Assembly (NCBI GenBank): GCA_005223375.1
Contig: RXOD01004267.1
Span: 1-25,008 of the forward strand
DNA: 25,008 nucleotides
Reading direction: 5' to 3'
From: Amoebophrya sp. AT5.2
Taxonomy: Eukaryota; Sar; Dinophyceae; Syndiniales; Amoebophryaceae
Part shown: in pieces, positions 1 to 10,500 of the stretch
How positions within the stretch are numbered: position 1 is the stretch's first letter
How the letters are laid out: every line of letters starts with the position of its first letter
Notes under the pieces: generated by a model
The model's database searches: none
The model's input: the letters and a program-made list of their open reading frames with translations, nothing else
Told to the model about the DNA's origin: nothing
Position numbers and translations under genes: made by a program

Positions 1-669
1 GAAGCGGGGACGGAGGTGACCGAGGGAGGAGAGCTGCGGACTCGGCGAGGAGAGCTGCCGAGATCTCGGCGAGGTCGTTTCAACAAGCTGATCGCGCCCG
101 GGCCCGCCCAGCCGTTGTGCGACGACAACGCGTCCCGCGCTCCTCGTCCCGAAGACCAAGAAGAGCGTTCTTGCAGGAGCATCGCCGGCCAGCCTCAGTC
201 CCCGGGGTCAACTAGGGGGGGACAACTACAGGAGTCTGACCTCGTCGCTCAGGTTGAGGAGGACTACTCCCATTTGATAGGACATCAACTCCCGGGAGCT
301 GCAAGTAGAAGTGCGACCACAGCTGCAGCAGGTGCGAGTAGAAGAAGAGGCCGCGCGGCCACGAACAGGAGCCGGAACGCGGGGGCGGAATCGACCTCCA
401 CGGGGTTGCTGCCGTCCGCGCGGTCCTACCAAAGCGGGTGCTCCGCTGGATCCGCAGGCTCCGCAGGATGCCATTCGGGTGATTCGGGTGGTTCCATGGA
501 CTCCTCAGCGTCTACGTTCCGCGGGTGCCGACTGCCGCCACTGCCCAAAACGAGATCGCTGGCCATGCCGGAGCCGCTGTCGGGAGAAGCAGAGGACGGT
601 GCTGGGCTTGCCCCCGCTCCTGCCGCGAGTGGTCGGGGTCGTGCCAGCGCTACGGCGAATCCGAGTTAG
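1..669 (+). CDS. 3' end of unrecognised low-complexity protein (partial)
   Basis: One frame is open from the first base of the window to the TAG at 667-669, about 222 codons, so the start lies to the left of the window. Codons favour G or C at the third position, as in the clear exons nearby. The protein is rich in Ser, Gly, Ala and Arg, with Gly-Ser-Ala repeats around residues 140-165 and a short Pro/Leu stretch near residue 175. I see no domain, membrane segment or catalytic motif. It could be the disordered tail of a larger protein. An overlapping frame at 311-790 is also open but is extremely Arg-rich, as expected of a shadow frame. Coding status is likely but not proven, and the function is unknown. 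Confidence 0.45.
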   Translation, partial: EAGTEVTEGGELRTRRGELPRSRRGRFNKLIAPGPAQPLCDDNASRAPRPEDQEERSCRSIAGQPQSPGSTRGGQLQESDLVAQVEEDYSHLIGHQLPGAASRSATTAAAGASRRRGRAATNRSRNAGAESTSTGLLPSARSYQSGCSAGSAGSAGCHSGDSGGSMDSSASTFRGCRLPPLPKTRSLAMPEPLSGEAEDGAGLAPAPAASGRGRASATANPS

Positions 670-3366
670 GAGGCGGTCTCTGACGAGGGTTCCGCAAAGG
701 CTTGATCGATCGAGAAGATGTCGTGAGCATGTAGAGACTAGAAACCGGACTGTACTTCTTACAACTACTCCTGCAAGACACCGGCACTGACTTGCGACGC
801 CCTGATCTTCGACGAGGAAGGCTAGTACGCCTATACGACACTAACACTTGTTCTACGGGGGACTGGGACATCACGTGCGACAGACAGCCACTTGCAACAG
901 CTGTCGTCGCCCATCATTTTGCTAGGGTAGGTTCACTGGGGTGGCAGCCAAAACTGTTGTGTCTTTGTACGTAACTATGTTCTTGCTGATAACTCGCACA
1001 GCATAGGCCATAGGGCACAACCGTCACCCGATGGCGGCAATGTCTCAGCAGGTCAATCCACACCCACGGAACAGCCCAGCGGCAGGCGCATGACTTTGTC
1101 TGTCAGTGGTAGACATGTCGCAAGCGTTGCTCGTGTGGCACAGCACCTAGTATCGTTACGGCGGCAGCCAAAACTTAAGTATAGGTATGAATATGACAAG
1201 CGTCAAGCGGGCTTGTGGCGAGCCAAATATGCTTCTGTACTCCACCAAATATGTTTGTTGTACTTGCAGTCTGCAATGACAAGATACTAACGTCAACCGG
1301 CAAAAAAAAAAAAAACTTAGTAAGTCATTATCAAATAAATCAAAGCAAACTCAAGCATTTAGATTTAGGACGCCCCTCTGTTGGACTTACTTTCAAGGTG
1401 GCGGATCAACGGAGGAACGAGTCCGTCGCCCGCGAAGAGGCAGAAAAAAAATGCGCTTAGCATCGGAGATGGCCGCGCCCGCGAGGAGAAAAAATCTATT
1501 GGTATGGATGTTTTTTCGTGAAGAAGAATGTATAATGTAAAGCTATTTTTATCCGGGGAAATTTTATATCATTGAAATGTATGACCTTGCAATTGCAGCT
1601 AGTTTATCAGTACCTTCAAGAGTGCACTCGACATCGGACCACTTTGATGCATTGCCAGTTCGGCGGATTAAGTCACACCCATCTAAATCACACCCACCAT
1701 ATAGATTTAGTCCAGCGAACTAACCATCATTCCAACGGGAGTTTCAGTCCCTTGGACGGAAGTATTCTCATTCTAGCCGCGTTTTCTGCAGGTGATCTCT
1801 CATTCACTATCGTATTTATCCGGGGAAATTTTATTTCATTGAAATGTATGACTTTGTAGTTTATCAGTGCCTTCAAAAGTGCACGCTCGACATGGGACCA
1901 CTTTGATGCAGAGCCAGTTCGGCGGATTAAGTTTCAGTCCCATTGGACGGAAATATTTTCATTCTAACCGCGTTTTCTGCAGGTGACCTCTCATAATTGG
2001 ACGAAAACACGTCGAGGTCGAAACTAAGAATATGCTGTATTTGTGTTCTCTAGAGGAAGGAAGCCAGAGCAGCTGCATCTTGCGGTATTCGGTCCCTTGA
2101 CACACTTGATCTGCCGTCTTTTCAATTCGTCTCACTCGGTCTTTTTGTGTATATGTACTGCCTCCTGCCTCTGAGTTTTTCTTGGCATGTTTTCTCGTTC
2201 CGCAGACGGACTGCCTCTCCTTTCATTCTTGGTGTGTCCGGATGTTTATTTTTTTTTTGGCCAGTGAAATAATTCGCTGATCCCAAATTGAACTTTCCAG
2301 TAAGTACCCAAGGACCCCGATGGACTAGGAAGGTAGGACTCTAAACTTTAAGAAGTGCCTGATATCGCAAGCGGGAAGGGCATTATGCGTAGGATGTGCA
2401 GTGTGAAACTTGTGTCCTGATTGATAAACGAAATTATGTGAAGGCTGTACAGCATGATGGATAAGAGATGAGGTTGAACATCTCTGATGTCAAGCACAAC
2501 AAAGTGACCGACTCTGGTCTTCTTCGATCACTTTTTTCTACCGATGAGTTTGGCGCCCAGTATTTTGGGTCTTTTTTCTGAGTGCAGTGCCGCTTTCGAT
2601 CACATCACCGGTAGCCATAAGGTCATAGTACCATTACCACAGGCACGGTCCACTCCAGAGAACGACAATCACATTCGACAATCAGATTGACATTCACATA
2701 TGACTATGCCTACCGCTATTAGTTGTTGTAGGAGCCTCGTCAGATTGCAAGTGTAAAGTGCCTGTGATCAGCAAGAATCTGGCATTCATCGTTTGCCACA
2801 TAGCGATGGCTCATCTAGAAGCGAGCCGGGAGCCATAAAAAAAAATCTGGGTTGTTCCGCGGCTTCTATCGCGGAAACGAGTAGAGGCTGAGGGTGCCCC
2901 CAGTGAACACGCACACGGCTCTTCATCCAGAAGCCCATCCGGAATCACCTAAGAACGCACGTGGACCACGTCCACGGAATCTAATTGAAGACGTTTCTGA
3001 ATCTATTTGGGGAGAGAGGCATAAGATAACGACCATCTGGCATCGACCACACGACTTTGCCGCGCGTTGATTGATTCTTCGGCCATTTCCATTTTATACT
3101 GTAGATTGATAATAAATTCCGATTCATTGATTCTGATTCTTCGGTAGAAGGACCACCTAGTTGGGGCTCGTTATAATTAGAGGCCTACTGCCTAGTGGGC
3201 AGAATTCATTGTGTCCAGAGAATCGGAGGTCGGACTCGGAGGAGGACGCGGCCAGAGCAGGACACACGACGATCGAGGTTGCTGCTGGTCTCACAGCTGT
3301 CCGTTTTGAAAATATCGGCAGGACCACCACGCTTCCTCGTTCTTGTCGTTGTCCGCCTCCGCTCCG
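670..3366. other. Non-coding stretch between gene 1 and the four-enzyme locus
   Basis: About 2.7 kb with lower GC, many stops in all frames, short homopolymers (A-run near 1302-1315, T-run near 2249-2259) and no exon-like reading frame. It contains a diverged tandem duplication (1545-1994, listed separately) and a short motif GGCAGCCAAAACT near 943 and 1162. I found no tRNA, snRNA or recognisable promoter element. The promoter of the gene starting at 3367 presumably lies in the right part, but no TATA-like or initiator element stands out. Confidence 0.6.
1545..1994. repeat. Diverged tandem duplication, two copies of about 185-260 bp
   Basis: Copy 1 (about 1545-1803) and copy 2 (about 1810-1994) share the same order of blocks: a start around ATCCGGGGAAATTTTAT, then TTGAAATGTATGAC, a CTTCAA-AGTGCA block, GGACCACTTTGATGCA, GCCAGTTCGGCGGATTAAG, and an end around CGCGTTTTCTGCAGGTGA. 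Copy 1 has an extra segment of about 69 bp (about 1674-1742) that copy 2 lacks, and the copies differ at scattered bases. The duplication is therefore not recent, or one copy has since gained an insertion. The end block resembles a 3' splice site (TTTTCTGCAG|GT), but no open frame follows. Confidence 0.8.
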
Positions 3367-4580
3367 ATGATGGCGGAGATGAAAAGGGAAAACGAAAAGC
3401 TGCCGGCAGGGGAGGCCGAGGCCTCGTCCGAGCTCTTCCTGGGTATGATCAGCCTGCGGACCTGCCCCGAAAGACGCGCCTTCTTCGAGCGCGGATGGAA
3501 AGAACAAGCGCGTAGGAATATATGCTTTTATTTCCTTTTCCACTCTCATCTCAGCAAGTTCTATGCTATGCAACTCTTCCTTGTCACTTTTGCTTCATCG
3601 CACTCATGTGTTTTTTATATTTAAGTGGACCAGCACAAGCACTTGTTAAAGTTCCGCACCAAACACACGACCACGGATCGATGATCCTCCATTCTGACAC
3701 CGCAGGTAAATTCCTCCCGGCCACCGCATCCGAAGCGGAGAGGCAGGACCCGAGCTTCCTGGGGGCAAAGATGTATTACCACGTCGCCGACCTGGATCCA
3801 GAAGGCGGCGTCCTGGGCTGCACGCGCTCCCACATGGCCCTGTACCAGAAAGCAATAGACTCCACCAACGCAAAGGCGGCGATTGTTTTCGAAGACGACG
3901 TCAAGGTAGACGTATAGATAGGGGTCCAAGTGACGTTGATTAAACCCGGGCTTGACTGCAGCAGTATTTTTAGCCTTAGTTACTGCACGCCAACTGTTGA
4001 TCTTTTCTTTAGCGTAACGTTCGCGAGTTTCGGAGACCGCAGTTTCCCCCTCTGACGGACGGTCTCTTCTTTTTGTTTCGGTAGTCATCGATATAAAACT
4101 AATACAGGTAAACGGGCATTTCACGCCGTCGGTAATACGGGATTGCCTCGCGCTCATGGACACCTGGGACGTGGTTCGCTTTCACAAAACAGGGATCTGC
4201 AAAATTCACGGCTGCTTGTCCGACAATCTGTTCCACTCCTCGAACCTCTGCGGCCGCGCCTACATGATCTCCAGACCACTGATGGAGTACATTTATCCGG
4301 TTTGTTTCGGAGATTCGGAATAATTGTTTTTTTTTTTCTACACGTATTTTTTCAAGCGCACATCACGTGCGTGTGTACCAAACAACTTTGCTACCTTACA
4401 AAGCATTTTCATTTTGATTTTGAACCCGCCTTGCCCCTCGTCCAGGTACGTGCTGCGTTTCGACAGCAAGGAGGTGGTGCCCTATACGTACTTCTTGCCC
4501 AAGGCAAGCGCGCGACAGCTCACGTATCACCCGTCCTTGATTACGGAGGGAGCTTTTGGATCGTGGAACACAAAAGGCTT
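3367..4580 (+). other. Domain 1 of the fusion: GT25-family glycosyltransferase
   Basis: About residues 30-240 of the fusion. The order of motifs fits glycosyltransferase family 25 (LPS galactosyltransferase / procollagen galactosyltransferase-like): MISLRTCPERRAFFERGW near the N-terminus, GGVLGCTRSHMALYQKAI, then the acidic IVFEDDV motif expected for metal and nucleotide-sugar binding, then WDVVRFHK and CGRAYMISRPLME. Family members transfer a hexose from a nucleotide sugar to lipid-linked glycans or hydroxylysine. Donor and acceptor cannot be told here. There is no clear signal peptide, which is odd for an ER/Golgi enzyme. Introns: 3512-3633, 3906-4107 and 4287-4445. The family call is fairly secure, the substrate is not. 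Confidence 0.75.
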
Positions 4581-7500
4581 TGGCCGCGCCGCCGGCGCCA
4601 AGCAGGACGACGACACTTCCTGCTTGGCGCCGGCGGCGCCAAGCAGGACTTCTTCCTCCGCCAGCAGCGGCAGCAGCAGTTGTAGTTCGGTGAAAACGAC
4701 GACACCAAGTAGCGGCCCAGCCGCAAAAAAGCCGCGACCAGGGCCCGAGGTCGCGAAGCAAGACGCAGGTGGTTCCGCCGATAAGAAGTTTTCGGCGCTG
4801 GCGTTCCTGCAGTGGAGTTTGAAGTACACCACGGCGATCGAGCAGACGGTGGCGAACGTGCACTTCTTCACCAATCTGCCGTCGCCGCTGTTCAACGACA
4901 CGACGTTTCCCCGGGCCGAGACCTTCTGGTCCAAGTGCCGGGAGGAGCACGACGCGGGGAATCGGTTCAGCCGTGTGCAGACCTTCGCGGAGTATCGACA
5001 GAGGATCGGCAGATACGATAGCGCTGTGAAGGGGGTCTGTCCCCGGCGGCTGTCGGCGGAGGGGGTCCATTACTTCGGCTACGTGAAGAGTTTGCGGAGG
5101 CTGCTTTTCGGCGCCGAGACGGAGTACGCGGAAAGTAAGGACGTAACGGAGAAGTCCGTGCCGCGGGGGAACGACGACGACGCTGTAACGCACCTGCGAG
5201 CGGTGGAGCGACTGCAGCTCGCGAGACGCGAGGAACGAACGGGGCTGGGCTTTGGATACGAGATGGTCGCTGGGGCGGGGAGTTGCATGGCCGCGAAGCT
5301 CTTTCATCCAGGACCTCCGAGCAAGAGTGCTAGTTCCTGCGTCGAAATAGCCGCGCCGGTGAAACACGCACACCTCCAGCAGCCGACGACGGATTTTGAC
5401 GTTATCGTGGTGGGCGCGGGCATTGCGGGGAGCTCCTGCGCGTGGACGTTCGCGAACGCGGGGGCGAAGGTGTTGCTAGTCGAGCAATGGGACGTGCTGA
5501 ATGAGAACAAAAGGAAACTCTCCTCGCCGTCCTCGACGTCGTCGAATATCAAAACCGGAAAGGATCATCATAAGGACAACGACTACTTCGAGTCGATGGG
5601 GTCGAGTCGTGGCGGACCGCGGCGGATCGGGACTCTGGACCTTGCACCGGGCACGCGCGTGCGCGAAGCATGGACCGCGTGGTGCGACATGAAGGCCATG
5701 GCCGAGGAGTTGGCGGCTTCTTCATCATCAAGCAAGAAATCCGCTTCGGGTCCTCGTCCCCCGCCCCTGCTCGACGTGATCGGGGAAGTGCTGGTCGTGG
5801 ACATTTTTCCCTTTGGGTGGCTGCTGCTCGTTTTTTTTCTCATCTGGTGGCTGTGCCGGCGGATCTTCGCCGGCGCCGACTCGCTGCCGAGGGGACTGGA
5901 GCTGCTGTGGAACAGGGAACAACTGCTGTCGAAGTTGCCGAAAGACGCGTTCCGCTTCCGGTCCGCGAACGTGTTCGGGATCTACTACGCGGACGCCGCG
6001 GCGCTGTACACAAAGGAGATTCTGCAGCACTTCCACGCGGCCGCGGTTCCGGCGCGGCAGTTGGACGAGATGGTAGCATCTTCAAGTAGCAGTGAGGACC
6101 ACGACCAACGCTGTACAAGTAGCAGTGAGGCTCCTCCGAGCAGACCATCCTCAACGCAGACCCCGTCAGACTATTCGATTCTGGGCAAGACGAAGGTGGT
6201 GAACGTGCGGAGAGAGTCGAACGCGGCGGTGGTAGTAGACTGCGTGGAGAACCTAGCCGCGGCGTCCTTCGACGCGGGCAACGCGGGGAATGGAATGAGA
6301 GACGCGAAGCCGACGGCCCTGCGAGCGAAGCACGTCGTGATCGCTGGCGGGGGGTGGACGGGCGAACTCCTCAAAAAGATGGGCTTCGAAAACGCAAGGA
6401 CGAAGATTGGCGTCTTCACATGCCCGTCATACGACGTGAACGTGGTTGCAAAAGAGGGCAGAAGTAGTTGTACCCAAAAGCCGTCGCCGGCGAAGGGCGG
6501 CAAAAGGAAGGATGCAGTCGCGCCGCAGGTCGGAGTCGCGCCGCTGTCCGTGGAGAACAAGTGCCCGCTGTTCGCATTCCCCGCCGCAAGAATATACGGC
6601 TTCCCCATGGCGTGCGGGCACGACGGGCATCAGGTAGAGCGATTTACTTCTTTTGTAAAACTCAACAGTTCCACCCCCGGCCCAGCTGTCTCTGCCCTAC
6701 CTGAAGCACGTAAGTATCTATAAAAACCATCAGAAAAAAAAGAACTCTTTCACGATCCATCGATCCGCATCGATTTGGATGCCCGCAGGTAATGTCCATC
6801 CGCCCCAACTACCCGTCCACGTGGTGCCAGGACCCCGAGAACCACGCCAAGTTCGACGAACACTTGCACGTCGTCGACAGCTTCCTCACCGAGTACGTCA
6901 GACCCGACGCCCTCGTCCCCAGCGCAGCATCACCCAAGTCGCCGAACAAGACACTCCCACCAAGAAGACCCACCCCCACCGCGGCTTCCCCGAGCAGGAA
7001 ATCAGCACCCGGAAAGCCCCACCATCAACCCCTGAACCACGCGCCCCTGAATTCGTACACGTGCCGCTACCCGCAGCTCGCCGTGGACGGGAAGAAATTC
7101 GGCGCGGTGATGGATTTCGTCCCGGGATACGACAACCGCGTCGTGCTTGCCGCCGGTTTCGACGGCTACGGCTTTAAGTACGGCAGTTTGTACGGGAAGG
7201 AGGTGCTCGATTTGCTCGTCACGCACCGCCGGGTTTCCGGGCTGGAGTGGGAGAAGAAGCCGGCGGAGAACCTTCTGTTGAGGTGGCTGCACGCCATCAT
7301 CGACTTACTCCTGAAGGCCGCGGGCGGGGACGAGGGAGACGCAGACGAAGAGGCGACCAGCCGGTTCCCGCTGCACTTCGGGTTTGTCGTCCTCGCGGCT
7401 TGTTGGGCCTACCTCGCGGCGTCGAGCGTCCTCTTCGGCAGCACCCTCTCCGGCTTGTTCACGACGCTGTTTGTGCTGAACATCGCGTACACGCTCGGCT

Positions 7501-10500
7501 CGGAGTGGTTCTACCGAACGCCAAAAACCTTTTCCGACTGGCAGCGCGTGGGCGTAATATGGGGGGTGCACTATGCGTGGGCGCTCGGGGCGCCGGTGGC
7601 CGTTTCAGCGTTCGTGTCGCACCTGCTGTGCGCACCGCCCGATATCGGGGTTTCAGGCGGAGGTTCGGATACAGGTCTGCGGCAGGCGCCGGGCTTGCTG
7701 CTTTTTTCGTGTCTTCTAACGCTGGGCGGAATCTACCTCAGGTACCGCTCGATGGACGAGTGCGATCACTACGACCGCTCGGCGCGCGGGCTGCAATTAG
7801 GCGACGACGAATTCAAGCTCGGGGTAGACCAGAAGTGCGGAAAAGAACAGACGGGAAAGCGTGCTTCGTCCAGTAAAAACAAGAAGCCCGCGGCTCCGGG
7901 ATCTTCCGGAAAGAAGAAGACCGCACCGTCGTCCCCGAAGCTCCCGTCTTCTGAAGGACCCGAGGATGGGTCTCAGACGTCCTTCGCCCGGCAAGACCGC
8001 GTAGTCACGATGACCGGGATTTACTCGTACTGCCGGCACCCAGGCTTTGCCGCACACATTCTCCACGCCACCGCCGTCGCGATGGCAGTCGTCGTGTTCT
8101 TCCGAGTTTACGGCAGCGCCGGAACTACAACTACACCAGCGGCCGAAGGATCTACTTCGTCTTCACCAGCATTGTCCGAAACCGGTCTGCTAACCGCGGC
8201 GCGCGCGGTCTTCACGCAGGCTGCGGCGTTGCAGGAATTTCTGAGGGGACTCTTGTGGAGCGTGGTAATCCCCTTGGTTCATTTCCAAGTCGCGTACGTG
8301 ATTTTCGTCATGAGCGCGAATGCCGAGGAAAAGGAGTTCCTGGCGCAGGAGGACTTTCGCGAGGCGTACTTGCACTACCAGGTTGTCGTACCAACGCAGT
8401 TCAACTTCCTGACAAAGTTGCTGGAGCCAGTCGGCGAGGCGATTCGGGGAGTGCGCTGCGGCGGCAACAACGAGCGAAGGGTGTTTCTGCGGCTGCTGGG
8501 ACTGATTCAAGGGACGCCAGTGGACTTTCTGGATCCAGTCGAGGAACCGGAGCTTATCGAAAAGGTGCTCGAGGGAAGCAATAAAGGTACCGGCTACAAC
8601 AGTTTTCGTAGCTATCGAAAGCGAAACTAATACTTCCACCACAGCGCGAACGCAAATAGAAATACCCATGCGTCCTACTGGAATATACAAAATGCAGGTC
8701 ACTTTATCGAGGACCTGATTGCTTGTCCCGCGTGGCAGCCCGTCCGCTCCGTCGAATCGGTCCAGTATCACGAGGCCATGCGTATGAAGGAGTCTCTGAG
8801 CCACGTGTTCGCCCGGACCAGGGTCTTCGACCGCATCGACAGCATCATCGATGAGTGCGTCGCGCGCGATCCGTGTCTGAGCAGGAACAGCGCGCTCTCC
8901 AACATGGCGAAATCCAACTCCACCTGCACGACCGTGGACTGCAGCGACAGCGAGCGAAATCTCTCGATGAGCCAGCAGATATCGCTGGTGTCCACGGACT
9001 CCACGGACTCGCCCAGCATCGTGCCCTCAAGGGACCACAGCATAGTCGGGAGCCAGACGGGCAGCGACGACGGCGAGAAAATCGTGTCGGAGCCGGAAGA
9101 CGGTGGTGGCAATGGGAATAGCTGCTCGACGGGAAGCACAGCCGCGGGCTCGTCCGGGGAAGTAGGCGGGTTGACGCGGCAGGAATCCAGCGTGGGCGGC
9201 ACCGCCAGTACGTCCTCGTCGTCGCGTCCGAGGACGTCTTCCACCGGCCACGCCTTTTCGCCGCCGGCCAGGGGGAGTCGTGGGAGTGAGTGCAAGGGGG
9301 GCAGCGCGAGCTCGACCGCGTCGTCCCCGAAAAAAGGTGTGGCAGCACTACCGAAAAAAGGCATACCTGCGACCTCCGCTTCGGAAGACGGCGGCCCAAT
9401 CGCGGGCTGCGCGGACGTCACGAGGCACTCGTTCGAGATCTTCTTCAAGGTCCTCACGGACCGCTTTCCCACCGAAAGCGAGTCCAGGATGGCCCACGCG
9501 GCGGTCGACGAGTGGCGCAAGATGATCGCGATGAAGGGACAGGCTGATAGCGAGAAGAAGGTCGAGTTTGTCGACTTCATGAGGAGGTCGCTGAAGGAGT
9601 CTCCCTTCTTCCAATCGAACGCTCCTGCTCCTCGCGAAGAGTCAAATTATACAAATGCGAATGACCAAGACCACCACGCCGCGGACGAGCAGGAGGGTTC
9701 TACTTCCGTGGCCCCCCCCCCGAAGCAGGTGGTGAAGCGGACGACGTCGGAGAAGATGGCGGACGAGTACGTCTTCAATTGGGACGACATGAACTGCCTG
9801 TCGTGCGTGCTGCAGCCAATGATTATCTCGCCCATGATCAACTTCGCGGACGTGTTCACGAGCATGAAAACGATTCTGGATAGGCACCCCCACTGGCGAG
9901 AAGAAATCGTCGCGCCAACGAAGTTCTCGGAGGTACTGACTTTTTCACGGATTTAGTGTCCCGTGGGCTAGGTTTCACTGTCGCAGTTGTGTTGGTAGGT
10001 GTACTTTCGTTGTCTGGCAGCGAGACACTATCATTCAAATTAAATTTGGTGGCAAGAAGAAGAACTACTTACTCGCATGATTTACTTCTTTCGCTACCAG
10101 GTACTTAGAATCAGTATCAGTTCCGCCCATTCCAACATTTATTTCACCAAGCATCGGGCAACCCCCAAAGCACCAACAACGAACTCCAGACGCCCGCGGG
10201 CATTGTGCCTTCGCCCAACGTCGGGGCCCAGCTCGGGCTGAAAGAGCGCACCCGCTCCGAGGAGGTGGCGGATAAGGTGATCCTGGAGGGGATGCGGTGT
10301 GCCCACCCCTTCCCGATCCTCGAGCGGACGGTCACTCGGGACGTGGAGAGGAACGGCGAGACGCGCTTCAAGAAGGGCACCCAGGTGTTCATCGAGTACG
10401 ACCAATACTGCCAGGGCGAAAAGGAAAGCTCCTGCCCGTTTCTGAGCGGGAAGATGGAGGGTCCGGGCAGTGGGGGAGTGTCGTGCCCGTTCATGACCGG

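Noticed and set aside
1572..1859. Open frame within the tandem duplication
   Set aside because: It spans a repeat copy boundary, so the openness is a by-product of the duplication.
2606..2630. Spliced-leader-like word (CCGGTAGCCATAAGG)
   Set aside because: Only loosely resembles the dinoflagellate spliced leader, lacks the conserved 3' half and has no donor site in place.
5392..6633. Squalene epoxidase as identity of the flavin domain
   Set aside because: The FAD motif alone fits, but the later IYGFPMACG, C-R-Y and GFDGYGFKYG blocks match sarcosine-type oxidases instead.
7980..8410. Sterol reductase (ERG24/DHCR7 type) as identity of the membrane domain
   Set aside because: The RHPGF motif is shared, but the C-terminal HR..RDE..C..KYG signature is absent and an EE..L..FREAY..Y pattern of ICMT/PEMT enzymes is present.
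8628..8630. TAA as a real gene end, or a recoded stop, between methyltransferase and P450
   Set aside because: A phase-consistent GT-AG intron (8587-8697) removes it and restores P450-like sequence. No other sign of stop recoding was seen in the window.
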